Source: Bacteroidota bacterium
Lineage (GTDB): Bacteria > Bacteroidota > Bacteroidia > B-17B0 > Aurantibacillaceae
Assembly (NCBI GenBank): GCA_018267475.1
Contig: JAFDYI010000013.1
Location: forward strand, 32,631 to 96,630
DNA length: 64,000 nucleotides
Direction: 5' to 3'
Positions within the stretch are counted from its first letter, which is position 1; each line of letters opens with the position of its first letter. The position numbers and the translations under genes were made by a program. Under the pieces are notes generated by a model. It saw only the letters and a program-made list of their open reading frames with translations. It ran no database searches and was not told where the DNA came from. This document shows positions 37,729 through 46,477 of this stretch, piece by piece.

Positions 37729-38982
37729 TTATTTTTGTACGATTAAGCGCACCACTTGCGGGTTGCCGCCATCTACGCTGCATCGCAACACATACACGCC
37801 CGCATCTAAGGTGTTTAATAAAGTACTGTAGTTGTTGTTTGTAATAACATCTTCTTTTTCCATAAGCAAAGAGCCCAAGGTATTGTATATTTGTATGGAA
37901 ACGGTGTTGCCTCCCCCGGCATATTGAACGGTAAACACACCGTTATTGGGATTTGGAAATACGTTAAACAGATTCTTGTTGTCGCTATTTATGTTTACGC
38001 TTACGATATTAAAGGCCTCGCTTTTACCGTTATAGTCCGTTTGTTTTAGTCTATAATACGAAAATCCTTGGTAAGGAGTGCTATCCGTAACCATGTATTT
38101 TTTAATTTGTGTACTATTTCCGGCTCCTTTTATTTGTGTTACAAACTCAAAAACGACTCCGTCTTTTGATCGCTCTACTGTAAAAAAATTATTGTTTATT
38201 TCTGTACTAGTTACCCAATCTATACCTACGTTATTTTCTTGTGGGGCGGCTGTAAACGAAAGTATGCTTATTGGTAGCACGGCTGGGTCTGTAAGCGTTA
38301 TATCATCTACCGCAATAGATGGGTCTGTTCCAACTCCATCATCGTTATTTACCCATAAAAATCCTAGTTTTATACCGGGGTTATTATTTGCCGAGGCGGG
38401 TAATGTCATAGAAAAAGAGGCCCATTTTCCTTGCCCGCTGCTACAAAGTGGGGTTTTAAATAATGGGTTTATTTGTGACCAAGCAACCCCATTGTAATAC
38501 CAAAGCGTAGCATTATCATTCGTACCATCACCATTTTCCATAAAACGAAAGGCTAAGGTAATGTTACTATGCCCTGTACAATTAATGGTTGGCGATTCGG
38601 CTCGTTTGTTAGTTCCCGTAGAAGTGCCTCCAAAAGAGGAAGTACCTCCTGCATCATAAGAAGCGCCGCAATCTCCAGTAGGGCATAAAGAAAGGCCGGA
38701 ACCATTAGGAATACTACCTACATGAAGTGTTCTATTAGATCCGCAACCTGTACCACAAGCGCCGATGGCATTTCCATTTTCTTCCGCACTAATATACCAC
38801 ACGTTAGCTTGTGGATCTTCGGGGCCAAGAATAGAAACATTCCAAGGGCCATTGCCACCGGCATTTAAACCGTTAGCTAATTGCAGTTGATTACAACCCG
38901 TTCCAAAAGTTTCAGTCCAAAATGTTGTCTGCGCATGGCTCGCAAAACACGATACTAAAACTAAAGGTAACAGTTTGCTCAT
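37729..38982 (-). CDS. Secreted protein with T9SS type A sorting domain
   Basis: 417 residues. Signal peptide (ends SHAQ, residue 18), then a jelly-roll-like region opening TTFWTETFGTGCNQLQLANG, rich in Gly, Asn, Thr and Cys, with a strand block ending PSIAVDDITLTD (a pattern seen in surface adhesins). A fibronectin-like linker (IDWVTSTEINNNFFTVERSKDG) precedes the C-terminal sorting domain of about 80 residues (FNVFPNPNNGVFTVQY ... GVYVLRCSVDG ... VVRLIVQK). The type IX system should export and attach it to the cell surface. The last 331 bp are nearly identical to those of the next gene. Confidence 0.85.
   Translation of the reverse strand: MSKLLPLVLVSCFASHAQTTFWTETFGTGCNQLQLANGLNAGGNGPWNVSILGPEDPQANVWYISAEENGNAIGACGTGCGSNRTLHVGSIPNGSGLSLCPTGDCGASYDAGGTSSFGGTSTGTNKRAESPTINCTGHSNITLAFRFMENGDGTNDNATLWYYNGVAWSQINPLFKTPLCSSGQGKWASFSMTLPASANNNPGIKLGFLWVNNDDGVGTDPSIAVDDITLTDPAVLPISILSFTAAPQENNVGIDWVTSTEINNNFFTVERSKDGVVFEFVTQIKGAGNSTQIKKYMVTDSTPYQGFSYYRLKQTDYNGKSEAFNIVSVNINSDNKNLFNVFPNPNNGVFTVQYAGGGNTVSIQIYNTLGSLLMEKEDVITNNNYSTLLNTLDAGVYVLRCSVDGGNPQVVRLIVQK
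37731..38061. repeat. 331 bp repeat, copy 1 (sorting-domain end of the T9SS gene)
   Basis: Aligned by eye without gaps to 39155-39485: 9 mismatches in 331 bp (97.3% identity), mostly silent. It covers the last codons of both T9SS genes. The similarity ends sharply upstream, at the junction with the unrelated body domain. Confidence 0.95.
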
Positions 38983-39152
38983 GAACAGTCATTGGTAAGA
39001 TAAAGGTACAGAAACAGCACCTGTAAAACAAGAATTTTAAGATTTTTAACACAAATGTGTTGGAGTAGGCTGTAACTAATAACGAGAAGAGAGGTATTTC
39101 TAATTTAAAGATATGGCAGAAACAAAATATGTTTACGCTTAAACTATCTTCC

Positions 39153-41996
39153 CTATTTTTGTACGATTAAGCGCACTACTTGCGGGTTGCCGCCATCTAT
39201 GCTGCATCGCAACACATACACGCCCGCATCTAAGGTGTTTAATAAAGTACTGTAGTTGTTGTTTGTAATAACCTCTTCTTTTTCCATAAGCAAAGAGCCC
39301 AAGGTATTGTATATTTGTATGGAAACGGTGTTACCTCCTCCGGCATATTGAACGGTGAACACGCCGTTATTGGGATTTGGAAATACGTTAAACAGATTCT
39401 TGTTGTCGCTATTTATGTTTACGCTTACGATATTGAAGGCCTCGCTTTTACCGTTATAGTCTGTTTGTTTTAGTCTATAATACGAGGTGCCACTAAAAGG
39501 TTGATTGTCGTATAATTGATAATGGAGCGAGGTAAGGCTATTGCCTTGCGGCGCTTTTGACTTCAGAGTATTTAATTCATAAAAAGTTTGCCCGTCCCGG
39601 CTCCGTTCTATGGTAAAATAATCATTATTTACTTCCGATGCGGTAACCCATTGTACATTTACTTGCGTATTATTTTCTGCGTCGGCCGTAAAGCTAAGTA
39701 ATTGTATGGGTAAGGGGCTTTTTTGATAGTCAATGGAGCCTAATGTGTAGTAACCCGTAGTTCCGATATTAGCTGCGGGTAACGTAAAAACAACTCGGGT
39801 TCCTAAAACAATAGTTGAGGAGGTTGGAACAACCGTAAAATTAGAGGTCGTACTGCCTCTGCCCCAAAGTTGGTAGTTAGAAGCTACGCCTGGGGCCCCT
39901 GAAACGCCGTAGTCTTTAAAGTCGAAGTAAATCTGAATCGTACCCCCATTGTTAAGAATATCTGTTTTATTTATGTACCAGTCATTAAGCCAGCGTTCGT
40001 AACCTGCCGTGGCTCCAGTAGGCATATATAGCGAGGTGGTAACAGCTGCAGTTGGGCAGGTCATTCCGGCTGTCAAATAATCGCCATTATCTTTTAAATA
40101 ATCGCTAGCGGTAGTTCCTATAATAAAACCCATACCGCCTGATTGGCGTGTAGCGGCTACGCTATCAGTGCTATTGGTTTTCCCTACTCCGTTTACATAA
40201 TAAATATAGCCCGGAGATGCAGCATACTGGCTACCGCTAATAGGTATGCCATAATACGTTCCTTGATTGGTTTCTTCTAAAACCCTTTGTGTAGTACTTA
40301 AAGGTGATCCAAACACATTTATTTCGGAAATATTACCTTGCATATAACTGTTAAAAATAGGATTCCCGCCAATAGTCATTATATTTGTATTATTTGTACA
40401 AGAAGTACTAAGTCCAGAATTTGTTAGAGAGTTTGTCCCGTTTTGCCAAACGTCGCCTTGCGCAGCATTACGCCTAAATGTTCCAGTAGAAAGGCTTGTC
40501 CATGTTAAAGGGCCACTCATTCGCCCCCCCGAAGAGGCTGTCCCAATATCCCAATAGGTATTATTATCGTTCCATGGTGCATGTATGTTGTACCGACTTG
40601 CATTGGCTGCTGCGCCATTACTAAATAGGGTTCCTGTTATTCCGCTAGTACTTTGTAATACAAAATTAGCAGTAGTTTGATTGCCCGCTGTAGTAGCTTG
40701 TACTCCCGTGTATGGAGTGTTTAAGTAGGAGGAAGATGTTCCGAATAAAATAGATGGGTATCCGTTTTGGGTATTTATAACGGCTGCATTTACAATAAGG
40801 GGCTGGTTAGCAGCAGTAGCTTGAGAAGCGTCATACCCATTACCGCTCTGGTCATACCATTTGGAAATATAAGCGTTTAGACTTGTTGCGTTTGATGGAG
40901 TTGAAAAAGTAGGGCCTATTATATTATAATAAGTACCCTCGGTGTATTGTAAAAAGTTAATATCGGCGGGTGTAGGAATAGTAGCAAAAGTAAGCACTTC
41001 GCTTATCCAGCCGTTTAAACCGGTAACACCGTCGGAGCGGGCCCCTAAATAAACAGGAGTGTTATTGTCGCCATAAAAAGTAGCTGTTTGGTTGGTTACA
41101 ATTTGAGTAGCAGCATCGTAATACGCGTTTACTCCGTTAGCACTAGTTCCTTTTGCTTGATAGGTCCAGATGTTTAGCCCTGCAGCAGCGTTAAAGTTTT
41201 TACTACAAGTAAAAAAATTAGCAGAGGTTCCATTCCCCGTTAAAAGAGTAGTGGTCGTTCCGCTTGCGCAATAAAAATCAAAAGGGGAAGGATAATTATT
41301 GTTTTTTGTTTTCACTACTAAGCAATTGTAGGTTAAATTTGTTTTTACGGCTGCTACTCCTAAAAAACAAGCCTGAGTTCCATATATATTTAAGTTAGCT
41401 GTTTTTAGACAAATAGAATACCCGCTTGCCCCAGTATTATTAAAAAAAATGGAGGGAATGCCATTATATCTATCGATTACGCCTACATTAACAATGCGTG
41501 GTTGATTGGCGGAAGCAGCTTGTGAGGCGTCTCGACCGTTACCACTTTGGTCATACCAAATGCTTACAAAACCGTTGTTCCCTCCTACGAAGGATAATAA
41601 AGAGGCGGTGTCTAAATCTCCCATAGGGGTAAACCCTATGTTTTTGGTAGTGTTATCGCTGCTGCGGCGTACTTGGATAGCATTTCCCGAGTAGGTACAG
41701 TTTAATTTTCTTAGGCTGTATGCCGTGGCCGCGTTGGTTGCTACCCCAGTGAGCGTATTAGCCAGCACTGCAAACTTTACTAAATTGGTAGTATTTAAAT
41801 CTCCGCAAGAATTTAAGCCAATGTCTAACACAGCATTATCGCAATTACGGCGTACTTGTAAGGCGTTCCCTGTGTAATTAGTGTTTACCTTTCTTATTCC
41901 ATATTGGGCAAAAGAACCATAGGCATTTTGGGCTTTAACATGCAGGTTAAAACAAAAATAAATTAACAGTAAGAATGTGTATTTTTTTAAACTCAT
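39153..41996 (-). CDS. T9SS type A cargo protein with repeated arabinofuranosidase-B-like domains
   Basis: 947 residues. Signal peptide (to about residue 22, VKAQ). Two successive N-terminal segments share one pattern: GIRKVNTNYTGNALQVRR and SLRKLNCTYSGNAIQVRR, each followed by IG-x and GDL(N/D)T. Then come two concanavalin/LamG-like domains, each with (S/K)WYDQSGNG-(R/Y)-DASQ. This is the look of the catalytic-domain fold of fungal-type alpha-L-arabinofuranosidase B, used widely in bacterial surface proteins; enzyme activity is not proven. A fibronectin-like linker and a type A sorting domain close the protein. Likely a surface glycan-binding or glycan-degrading protein. Confidence 0.82.
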   Translation of the reverse strand: MSLKKYTFLLLIYFCFNLHVKAQNAYGSFAQYGIRKVNTNYTGNALQVRRNCDNAVLDIGLNSCGDLNTTNLVKFAVLANTLTGVATNAATAYSLRKLNCTYSGNAIQVRRSSDNTTKNIGFTPMGDLDTASLLSFVGGNNGFVSIWYDQSGNGRDASQAASANQPRIVNVGVIDRYNGIPSIFFNNTGASGYSICLKTANLNIYGTQACFLGVAAVKTNLTYNCLVVKTKNNNYPSPFDFYCASGTTTTLLTGNGTSANFFTCSKNFNAAAGLNIWTYQAKGTSANGVNAYYDAATQIVTNQTATFYGDNNTPVYLGARSDGVTGLNGWISEVLTFATIPTPADINFLQYTEGTYYNIIGPTFSTPSNATSLNAYISKWYDQSGNGYDASQATAANQPLIVNAAVINTQNGYPSILFGTSSSYLNTPYTGVQATTAGNQTTANFVLQSTSGITGTLFSNGAAANASRYNIHAPWNDNNTYWDIGTASSGGRMSGPLTWTSLSTGTFRRNAAQGDVWQNGTNSLTNSGLSTSCTNNTNIMTIGGNPIFNSYMQGNISEINVFGSPLSTTQRVLEETNQGTYYGIPISGSQYAASPGYIYYVNGVGKTNSTDSVAATRQSGGMGFIIGTTASDYLKDNGDYLTAGMTCPTAAVTTSLYMPTGATAGYERWLNDWYINKTDILNNGGTIQIYFDFKDYGVSGAPGVASNYQLWGRGSTTSNFTVVPTSSTIVLGTRVVFTLPAANIGTTGYYTLGSIDYQKSPLPIQLLSFTADAENNTQVNVQWVTASEVNNDYFTIERSRDGQTFYELNTLKSKAPQGNSLTSLHYQLYDNQPFSGTSYYRLKQTDYNGKSEAFNIVSVNINSDNKNLFNVFPNPNNGVFTVQYAGGGNTVSIQIYNTLGSLLMEKEEVITNNNYSTLLNTLDAGVYVLRCSIDGGNPQVVRLIVQK
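39155..39485. repeat. 331 bp repeat, copy 2
   Basis: Second copy of the sequence at 37731-38061, in the same orientation and 1,424 bp further along. The encoded tails differ at two residues only (D/E and V/I). Confidence 0.95.
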
Positions 41997-42096
41997 TTTT
42001 AAATGGATTTTAAAATGAAAGTGCTAAGGTAAAGAAATATAATGTAAGTTCCTAATAGATGTATTTTATTTAAATGTTATGTGTTGGTTTATTCCC

Positions 42097-43764
42097 CTAA
42101 AACTGAAAATAAATAAAAGGTTGCATGTCGGCACTCATGGCTTGGTACAGCAAAAAAACAAGGAGTACTACCGCCATACTCAATACCGGTATGGGGCTTT
42201 TGCTAAACCAAGTTCTATACATGTTTTTAAAGCGTTCGGGCAGCCAATGTATAAAATAACCGCCTGCAATAACCCACAATACTTTTTGATATGAGGCCAT
42301 GATTTTTAATGTCAAATACAAGCCTAAATGATTTTGTATGCGGTCAAATAAATTAGCAACCGTTTCTAAATCGTCGCTTCTAAACCATATTCGTGTAAAG
42401 CTGATAAAAAGGAGGGTAAGCAACATCCAAAAAAATTTCACAGCCGGGTTTTCGCTGCGGTTATTAGGTACTATTTTTTGCCATAGCTTGTGAATAACCA
42501 AGCCTAAGCCGTTTAAGCCTCCCCATATCATAAACAGCCAACTGCTGCCGTGCCACAAGCCGCCCAGCAGCATGGTTATCATAATGTTGATGTTGGTATG
42601 AATGGTTTTTTTAAAAGAAGCAAAAAAGTACATTAAAACACCAAACACAAAGCCCACAGCAGGAATAAGCCAAAACAACCAAAGGGCGCCGCTTAACAAA
42701 ATAAAAACGCTGCCTATAAGCGTGATGCAAAGGTAGCTTGCAAGGCTTCCTTGCCGGTTGCCCCCAAGCGGAATGTACAAATACTCTTTTAGCCAACTGG
42801 ATAAAGAAATATGCCAGCGCTGCCAAAACTCACTGGTGCTTTGCGCTTTGTATGGCGAGTTAAAATTAGTTTTTAGTCTAAAGCCCAGTAGCAGGGCTAC
42901 CCCTATGGCAATATCGGTATAACCCGAAAAATCGGCATAAATTTGTAGCGAATAGCCCAGTGTGCCCAATACCACTTCTATTCCGCTGTAGTAGTTGGGG
43001 TTTTCAAAAATTCTATCAACAAAATTAACTCCTATGTAATCAGCTAACACTTTTTTTGCTAACCCATTTAAAACCCAGAAGATGGCCATACCAAATTCGC
43101 TTCGGTATAGTTTGTATGGTAAATTTATTTGATATAAAAATTCATGCGCTTTTACTATAGGGCCGGCCACCAGATGCGGAAAAAAACAAACAAAAAAACC
43201 ATATTCGAATATATTGTTTACGGGTTTTATTTTTTCGCGATACAAATCTATAATGTACGAAAGCGATTGAAAAGTAAAAAAAGAAATGCCTACCGGCAAA
43301 ATCAATTTATCTACGCTAAAAGAGGTGCTAAAAAACGAATTGCTAAAATGCGAGAAGTGGTTAAAGAATTTAATATGCGTTCCGAAAATTTGATTGGCAC
43401 TTTCAGTAAAAAAATAGGCGTACTTAAAATAGCCCAACAAAAACAAGTTAAGACAAACGCTTATGGCAACAAACAATTTCTTTTTCCATATTTTTTTTGA
43501 CGAAGAAATGCATTTTCCCCAGATATAATCGCTGCAAATGGTAAATAGCAATAAAAGTAAAAAAACGCCACTGGTTTTATAGTAAAAAAAGAAGCTGACT
43601 AAAAGTAAATAAATAGTGCGGGCTTTATTGAATTTATATAAAAAGGAATAGCCGAATAGCACGAAGGAAAAAAAAATCCAAAAAAACAAATGAGTAAAAA
43701 GCAAGGGTTTATCTTGCTGAAAAGCAATCAGGTTGTGTATTATATCTTGAAAAAAAGAATTCAA
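42097..43764 (-). CDS. MBOAT-family O-acyltransferase (AlgI/DltB type)
   Basis: 555 residues, about eleven membrane helices. Belongs to the AlgI/DltB branch that moves acyl groups across the inner membrane onto surface polymers. Signatures: LPVGISFFTFQSLSYIIDLYR, FFPHLVAGPIVKAHEFL, EFWQRWHISLSSWLKEYLYIPLGGNRQGS, and the catalytic His in NIMITMLLGGLWHGSSW. It starts with a TTG at 43764, in the same frame and only two codons after the stop of the upstream gene, so the pair is tightly coupled. No SGNH-type acyl carrier partner, common next to such genes, is adjacent. The acceptor polymer is not known. Confidence 0.88.
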   Translation of the reverse strand: MNSFFQDIIHNLIAFQQDKPLLFTHLFFWIFFSFVLFGYSFLYKFNKARTIYLLLVSFFFYYKTSGVFLLLLLFTICSDYIWGKCISSSKKIWKKKLFVAISVCLNLFLLGYFKYAYFFTESANQIFGTHIKFFNHFSHFSNSFFSTSFSVDKLILPVGISFFTFQSLSYIIDLYREKIKPVNNIFEYGFFVCFFPHLVAGPIVKAHEFLYQINLPYKLYRSEFGMAIFWVLNGLAKKVLADYIGVNFVDRIFENPNYYSGIEVVLGTLGYSLQIYADFSGYTDIAIGVALLLGFRLKTNFNSPYKAQSTSEFWQRWHISLSSWLKEYLYIPLGGNRQGSLASYLCITLIGSVFILLSGALWLFWLIPAVGFVFGVLMYFFASFKKTIHTNINIMITMLLGGLWHGSSWLFMIWGGLNGLGLVIHKLWQKIVPNNRSENPAVKFFWMLLTLLFISFTRIWFRSDDLETVANLFDRIQNHLGLYLTLKIMASYQKVLWVIAGGYFIHWLPERFKNMYRTWFSKSPIPVLSMAVVLLVFLLYQAMSADMQPFIYFQF

Positions 43765-43770
43765 GGTTGC

Positions 43771-44652
43771 TTAGGTTCGTTTGCTTTTTCGTTTCAGCCA
43801 GTTAAAAGTGGGTTTGTTGGCATAAAACTGATACCCCACGTTAAGTATAGCCGATAGGGTTCCAAAGGTATGGCTGGCGGTGCCGTTGCCATAGCCTTGT
43901 ACCAGGCATTTCATATAATCGGCATACGAGGCTTTAACAGTAAATTCTATCACTAAGTGTTTTAAAAAGTAAGCTCTCATGCCTGTTTCTACTCCACCAA
44001 TGATGCCGGCAAAGTGCCAATCGTTGTTTAAGCGGTGACTAAAAATAGTAACGTCGGTACGCGGCATCACGGTACCTATGCCGGGTTTTACAATAAAGCC
44101 TACGCTGTTTTTTTGGTTTTTGCTTGTCCATAAGGCCCAACGTTTTATAAAATTAAGCATCCAAAAATTAGCGCCATCGGTGTGTTCAAAATGAAAATCG
44201 TGAGGGGAGGGTATGGAGTCGTACTTTAACGGGTGCCCCTCTACGGTTCCGGTAAAGTGCATGTTTTGTCCATCGGTAACTACGTATTTGGCGTGGTCGT
44301 AGCTAAGCTCAATACCAAAATCTTGTTTGTCATTAAAGTAGCAACCTATTCTAAAATTAAATTGTGGAATGGTAACATTAACTAAATCGCTCCACGAGCC
44401 TGCAATATGATCAAACTGCGGTTTGTCGTGTGCGGTTACATCATGTATCGTAAAATCGTAGGTGCCGTGCACAGGGTCGTTAGGGCCGCCGTTTCCGTGG
44501 TTCACAAAATGAATGGTGCTGTTGGTAAACCAATCGCGGTTATAGCCCCACACGCCATACCAGGTAACTTTTGTTTTTTTGGGCAACAAGGTGTCTTGTG
44601 CCGGTAATAAAAAGGGGCTTCCAAAGAGGATAGCAAGAACTAGTTTTTTCAC
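43771..44652 (-). CDS. Secreted/outer-membrane protein of unknown function coupled to the MBOAT gene
   Basis: 293 residues with a signal peptide (ends FLLPAQD, about residue 19). The mature part is His-rich in a stretch near residues 48-80 (HFVNHGNGGPNDPVHGTYDF; HDVTAHDKPQFDHIAG), then has beta-barrel-like strands such as FNFRIGCYFNDKQDFGIELSYDHA and VIEFTVKASYADYMKC. It ends in a basic tail (LKRKSKRT). Probably an outer-membrane barrel or periplasmic protein. The next gene (MBOAT) starts 6 bp downstream in the same frame, which suggests a shared role in surface modification. I do not recognise a named family. Confidence 0.55.
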   Translation of the reverse strand: MKKLVLAILFGSPFLLPAQDTLLPKKTKVTWYGVWGYNRDWFTNSTIHFVNHGNGGPNDPVHGTYDFTIHDVTAHDKPQFDHIAGSWSDLVNVTIPQFNFRIGCYFNDKQDFGIELSYDHAKYVVTDGQNMHFTGTVEGHPLKYDSIPSPHDFHFEHTDGANFWMLNFIKRWALWTSKNQKNSVGFIVKPGIGTVMPRTDVTIFSHRLNNDWHFAGIIGGVETGMRAYFLKHLVIEFTVKASYADYMKCLVQGYGNGTASHTFGTLSAILNVGYQFYANKPTFNWLKRKSKRT

Positions 44653-44731
44653 AAAAAATGCTTTTATAGATAAACGAAGCTACGAATATCTAAAATATTT
44701 TTAATATCAATAACGCCTTTTTTATGAGTTT

Positions 44732-46321
44732 TTAAAAAGAATCTTCAATGTCGTGATTGGGATTTCCTCGGTATATTTCGGTATCGTTTTCATCTACTTT
44801 ATCCCAATTTTTTGAAGCCACGGTGGTGCCTTCTTGCATAAAATCGCTGTTGGGGGTTAAGGTAGTGGGTGAGGTATTGTTGTAAAAAGTGGAATCTCCT
44901 TCGGTATAACTTACGTCGGCAAACTTGGCGTATTTTCCTATAAATTTTACGCGCGGGTGGGCGGTAGCTCCGTGGCGGTTTTTAGCAATAAGTATTTCGG
45001 CCATACCGCGTGAGGGTTCTCCATCTTCAAAACTATCCATCTCATAGTATTCGGGGCGGTAAATAAACATAACCATATCGGCATCTTGCTCAATGGCGCC
45101 CGATTCGCGCAAATCGGATAGTTGAGGTTTTTTGCTTCCGGTACCTCGTTTTTCTACGTCGCGACTTAATTGCGAAAGGGCTATAATGGGGATGTTTAAC
45201 TCTTTAGCCAAGCCTTTTAGTTGGCGGGATATATAACTTATTTCTTGTTCGCGGTTGCCTCCTTTTCCGCTTCCTTTTCCTGAGGAGTCGCTGCCTTGCA
45301 TCAGCTGCAAATAATCAATAATAATCATTTGTATGTCGTTGCTTTCTTTTAGGCGACGAGCTTTGGCACGAAGCTCAAATACAGATAGCGATGGGCTGTC
45401 ATCAATAAATAAAGGGGCTGACGCCAGTTTTTTTATTCGTTCGTTAAGCTGAATAAATTCGTGCGATTGTAGTTGACCTTTTCTTATTTTTTCTTGGTCC
45501 AGCTCGGCTTCAGAAGAAATAAGACGGTTTACTAATTGCAGGGAGGACATCTCTAAAGAAAAAAAGGCGATGGGCTTATCAAAATCAACGGCAGCATTGC
45601 GGGCTAAGGTAAGCACTAATGCTGTTTTTCCCATGGCGGGGCGCCCTGCTAAAATAATTAAATCGGATTTTTGCCAACCCCCTGTAATTTTATCAACGGT
45701 AGTAAAACCGCTTGGCACTCCAGACATTCCATCGGGTTGTTTAGCAGCTTCTTCTATTTGATCGATGGCTTTTACAATCAGCTGATCTATACGTTCTTGT
45801 TGTTTGCGCGCGTTGGCATCTACTAATTCAAAAACGCTTTCGGTAGCGCTGTCTAAAAGCTCAAACACATCGGTGCTATCTTCGTACGACAAACTAATGA
45901 TTTGGGTACTGATGCGGATCAATTCTCGTTGCAGGTATTTTTGTATGATGATACGGGCATGAAATTCGGTATTAGCCGAAGAGGCCACCCGTTTGGTAAG
46001 TTGCGATACGTAATAAGCGCCTCCGGCCATTTCAAGTTCTCCGTGTTTTTTTAGTTGGTTTACTACGGTAAGTATATCTACCGCCTCTGAGTCTTCAAAT
46101 AATTTGCGGATGGCTTTATAAATACTCTTGTGTGCCGGTTTATAAAAAGCATCTTCTTTTAAAATGTCCACTACATTTCCTAAAGCTTCTTTTTCAAGCA
46201 TCATGGCACCCAATACGGCCTCTTCTAAATCGATGGCTTGAGGTTGCAGCTTCCCATCTAGGGTAAGCGGCGCATAGTTTTGTATTTTTTGCTGAGGTTT
46301 ATTTTGAGTAATGATGTTCAT
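44732..46321 (-). CDS. dnaB: Replicative DNA helicase DnaB
   Basis: 529 residues, full length. Hexameric 5'-3' helicase of the replication fork. The N-terminal domain (about 28-130) contains DLEEAVLGAMMLEKEALGN; the RecA-like core has Walker A GRPAMGKT (226-233), the FFSLEMSSLQLVNRLISSE segment, Walker B MIIIDYLQLMQGS, and the ISRQLKGLAKELNIPIIALSQLSR and RESGAIEQDADMVMFIYRPEYY motifs near the end. A low-complexity Ser/Gly insert (about 340-355) and an Asp/Glu-rich tail are normal. No intein. Divergent from the lipoprotein gene at 46478. Confidence 0.97.
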   Translation of the reverse strand: MNIITQNKPQQKIQNYAPLTLDGKLQPQAIDLEEAVLGAMMLEKEALGNVVDILKEDAFYKPAHKSIYKAIRKLFEDSEAVDILTVVNQLKKHGELEMAGGAYYVSQLTKRVASSANTEFHARIIIQKYLQRELIRISTQIISLSYEDSTDVFELLDSATESVFELVDANARKQQERIDQLIVKAIDQIEEAAKQPDGMSGVPSGFTTVDKITGGWQKSDLIILAGRPAMGKTALVLTLARNAAVDFDKPIAFFSLEMSSLQLVNRLISSEAELDQEKIRKGQLQSHEFIQLNERIKKLASAPLFIDDSPSLSVFELRAKARRLKESNDIQMIIIDYLQLMQGSDSSGKGSGKGGNREQEISYISRQLKGLAKELNIPIIALSQLSRDVEKRGTGSKKPQLSDLRESGAIEQDADMVMFIYRPEYYEMDSFEDGEPSRGMAEILIAKNRHGATAHPRVKFIGKYAKFADVSYTEGDSTFYNNTSPTTLTPNSDFMQEGTTVASKNWDKVDENDTEIYRGNPNHDIEDSF

Positions 46322-46450
46322 AACGAAAAGAGTACTGTTTTTTTATTAGGGCTTGCGAAATAGGGGCTTTATTTTCAGACTTCAAAGTACAAAAAATATA
46401 TGAACTCTTGTAAACAAGTTGCTAAATATAGTTGTTCACATTTTTTTTTG

Positions 46451-46458
46451 TAACTTTG
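46451..46458 (+). promoter_or_regulatory. Probable -7 element of the lipoprotein gene at 46478
   Basis: TAACTTTG (perfect TAnnTTTG) ends 19 bp before the ATG at 46478. A GTTG lies 16 bp further upstream, slightly close for a -33 box. Confidence 0.45.
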
Positions 46459-46477
46459 TGAAAATCAATACTAATAT

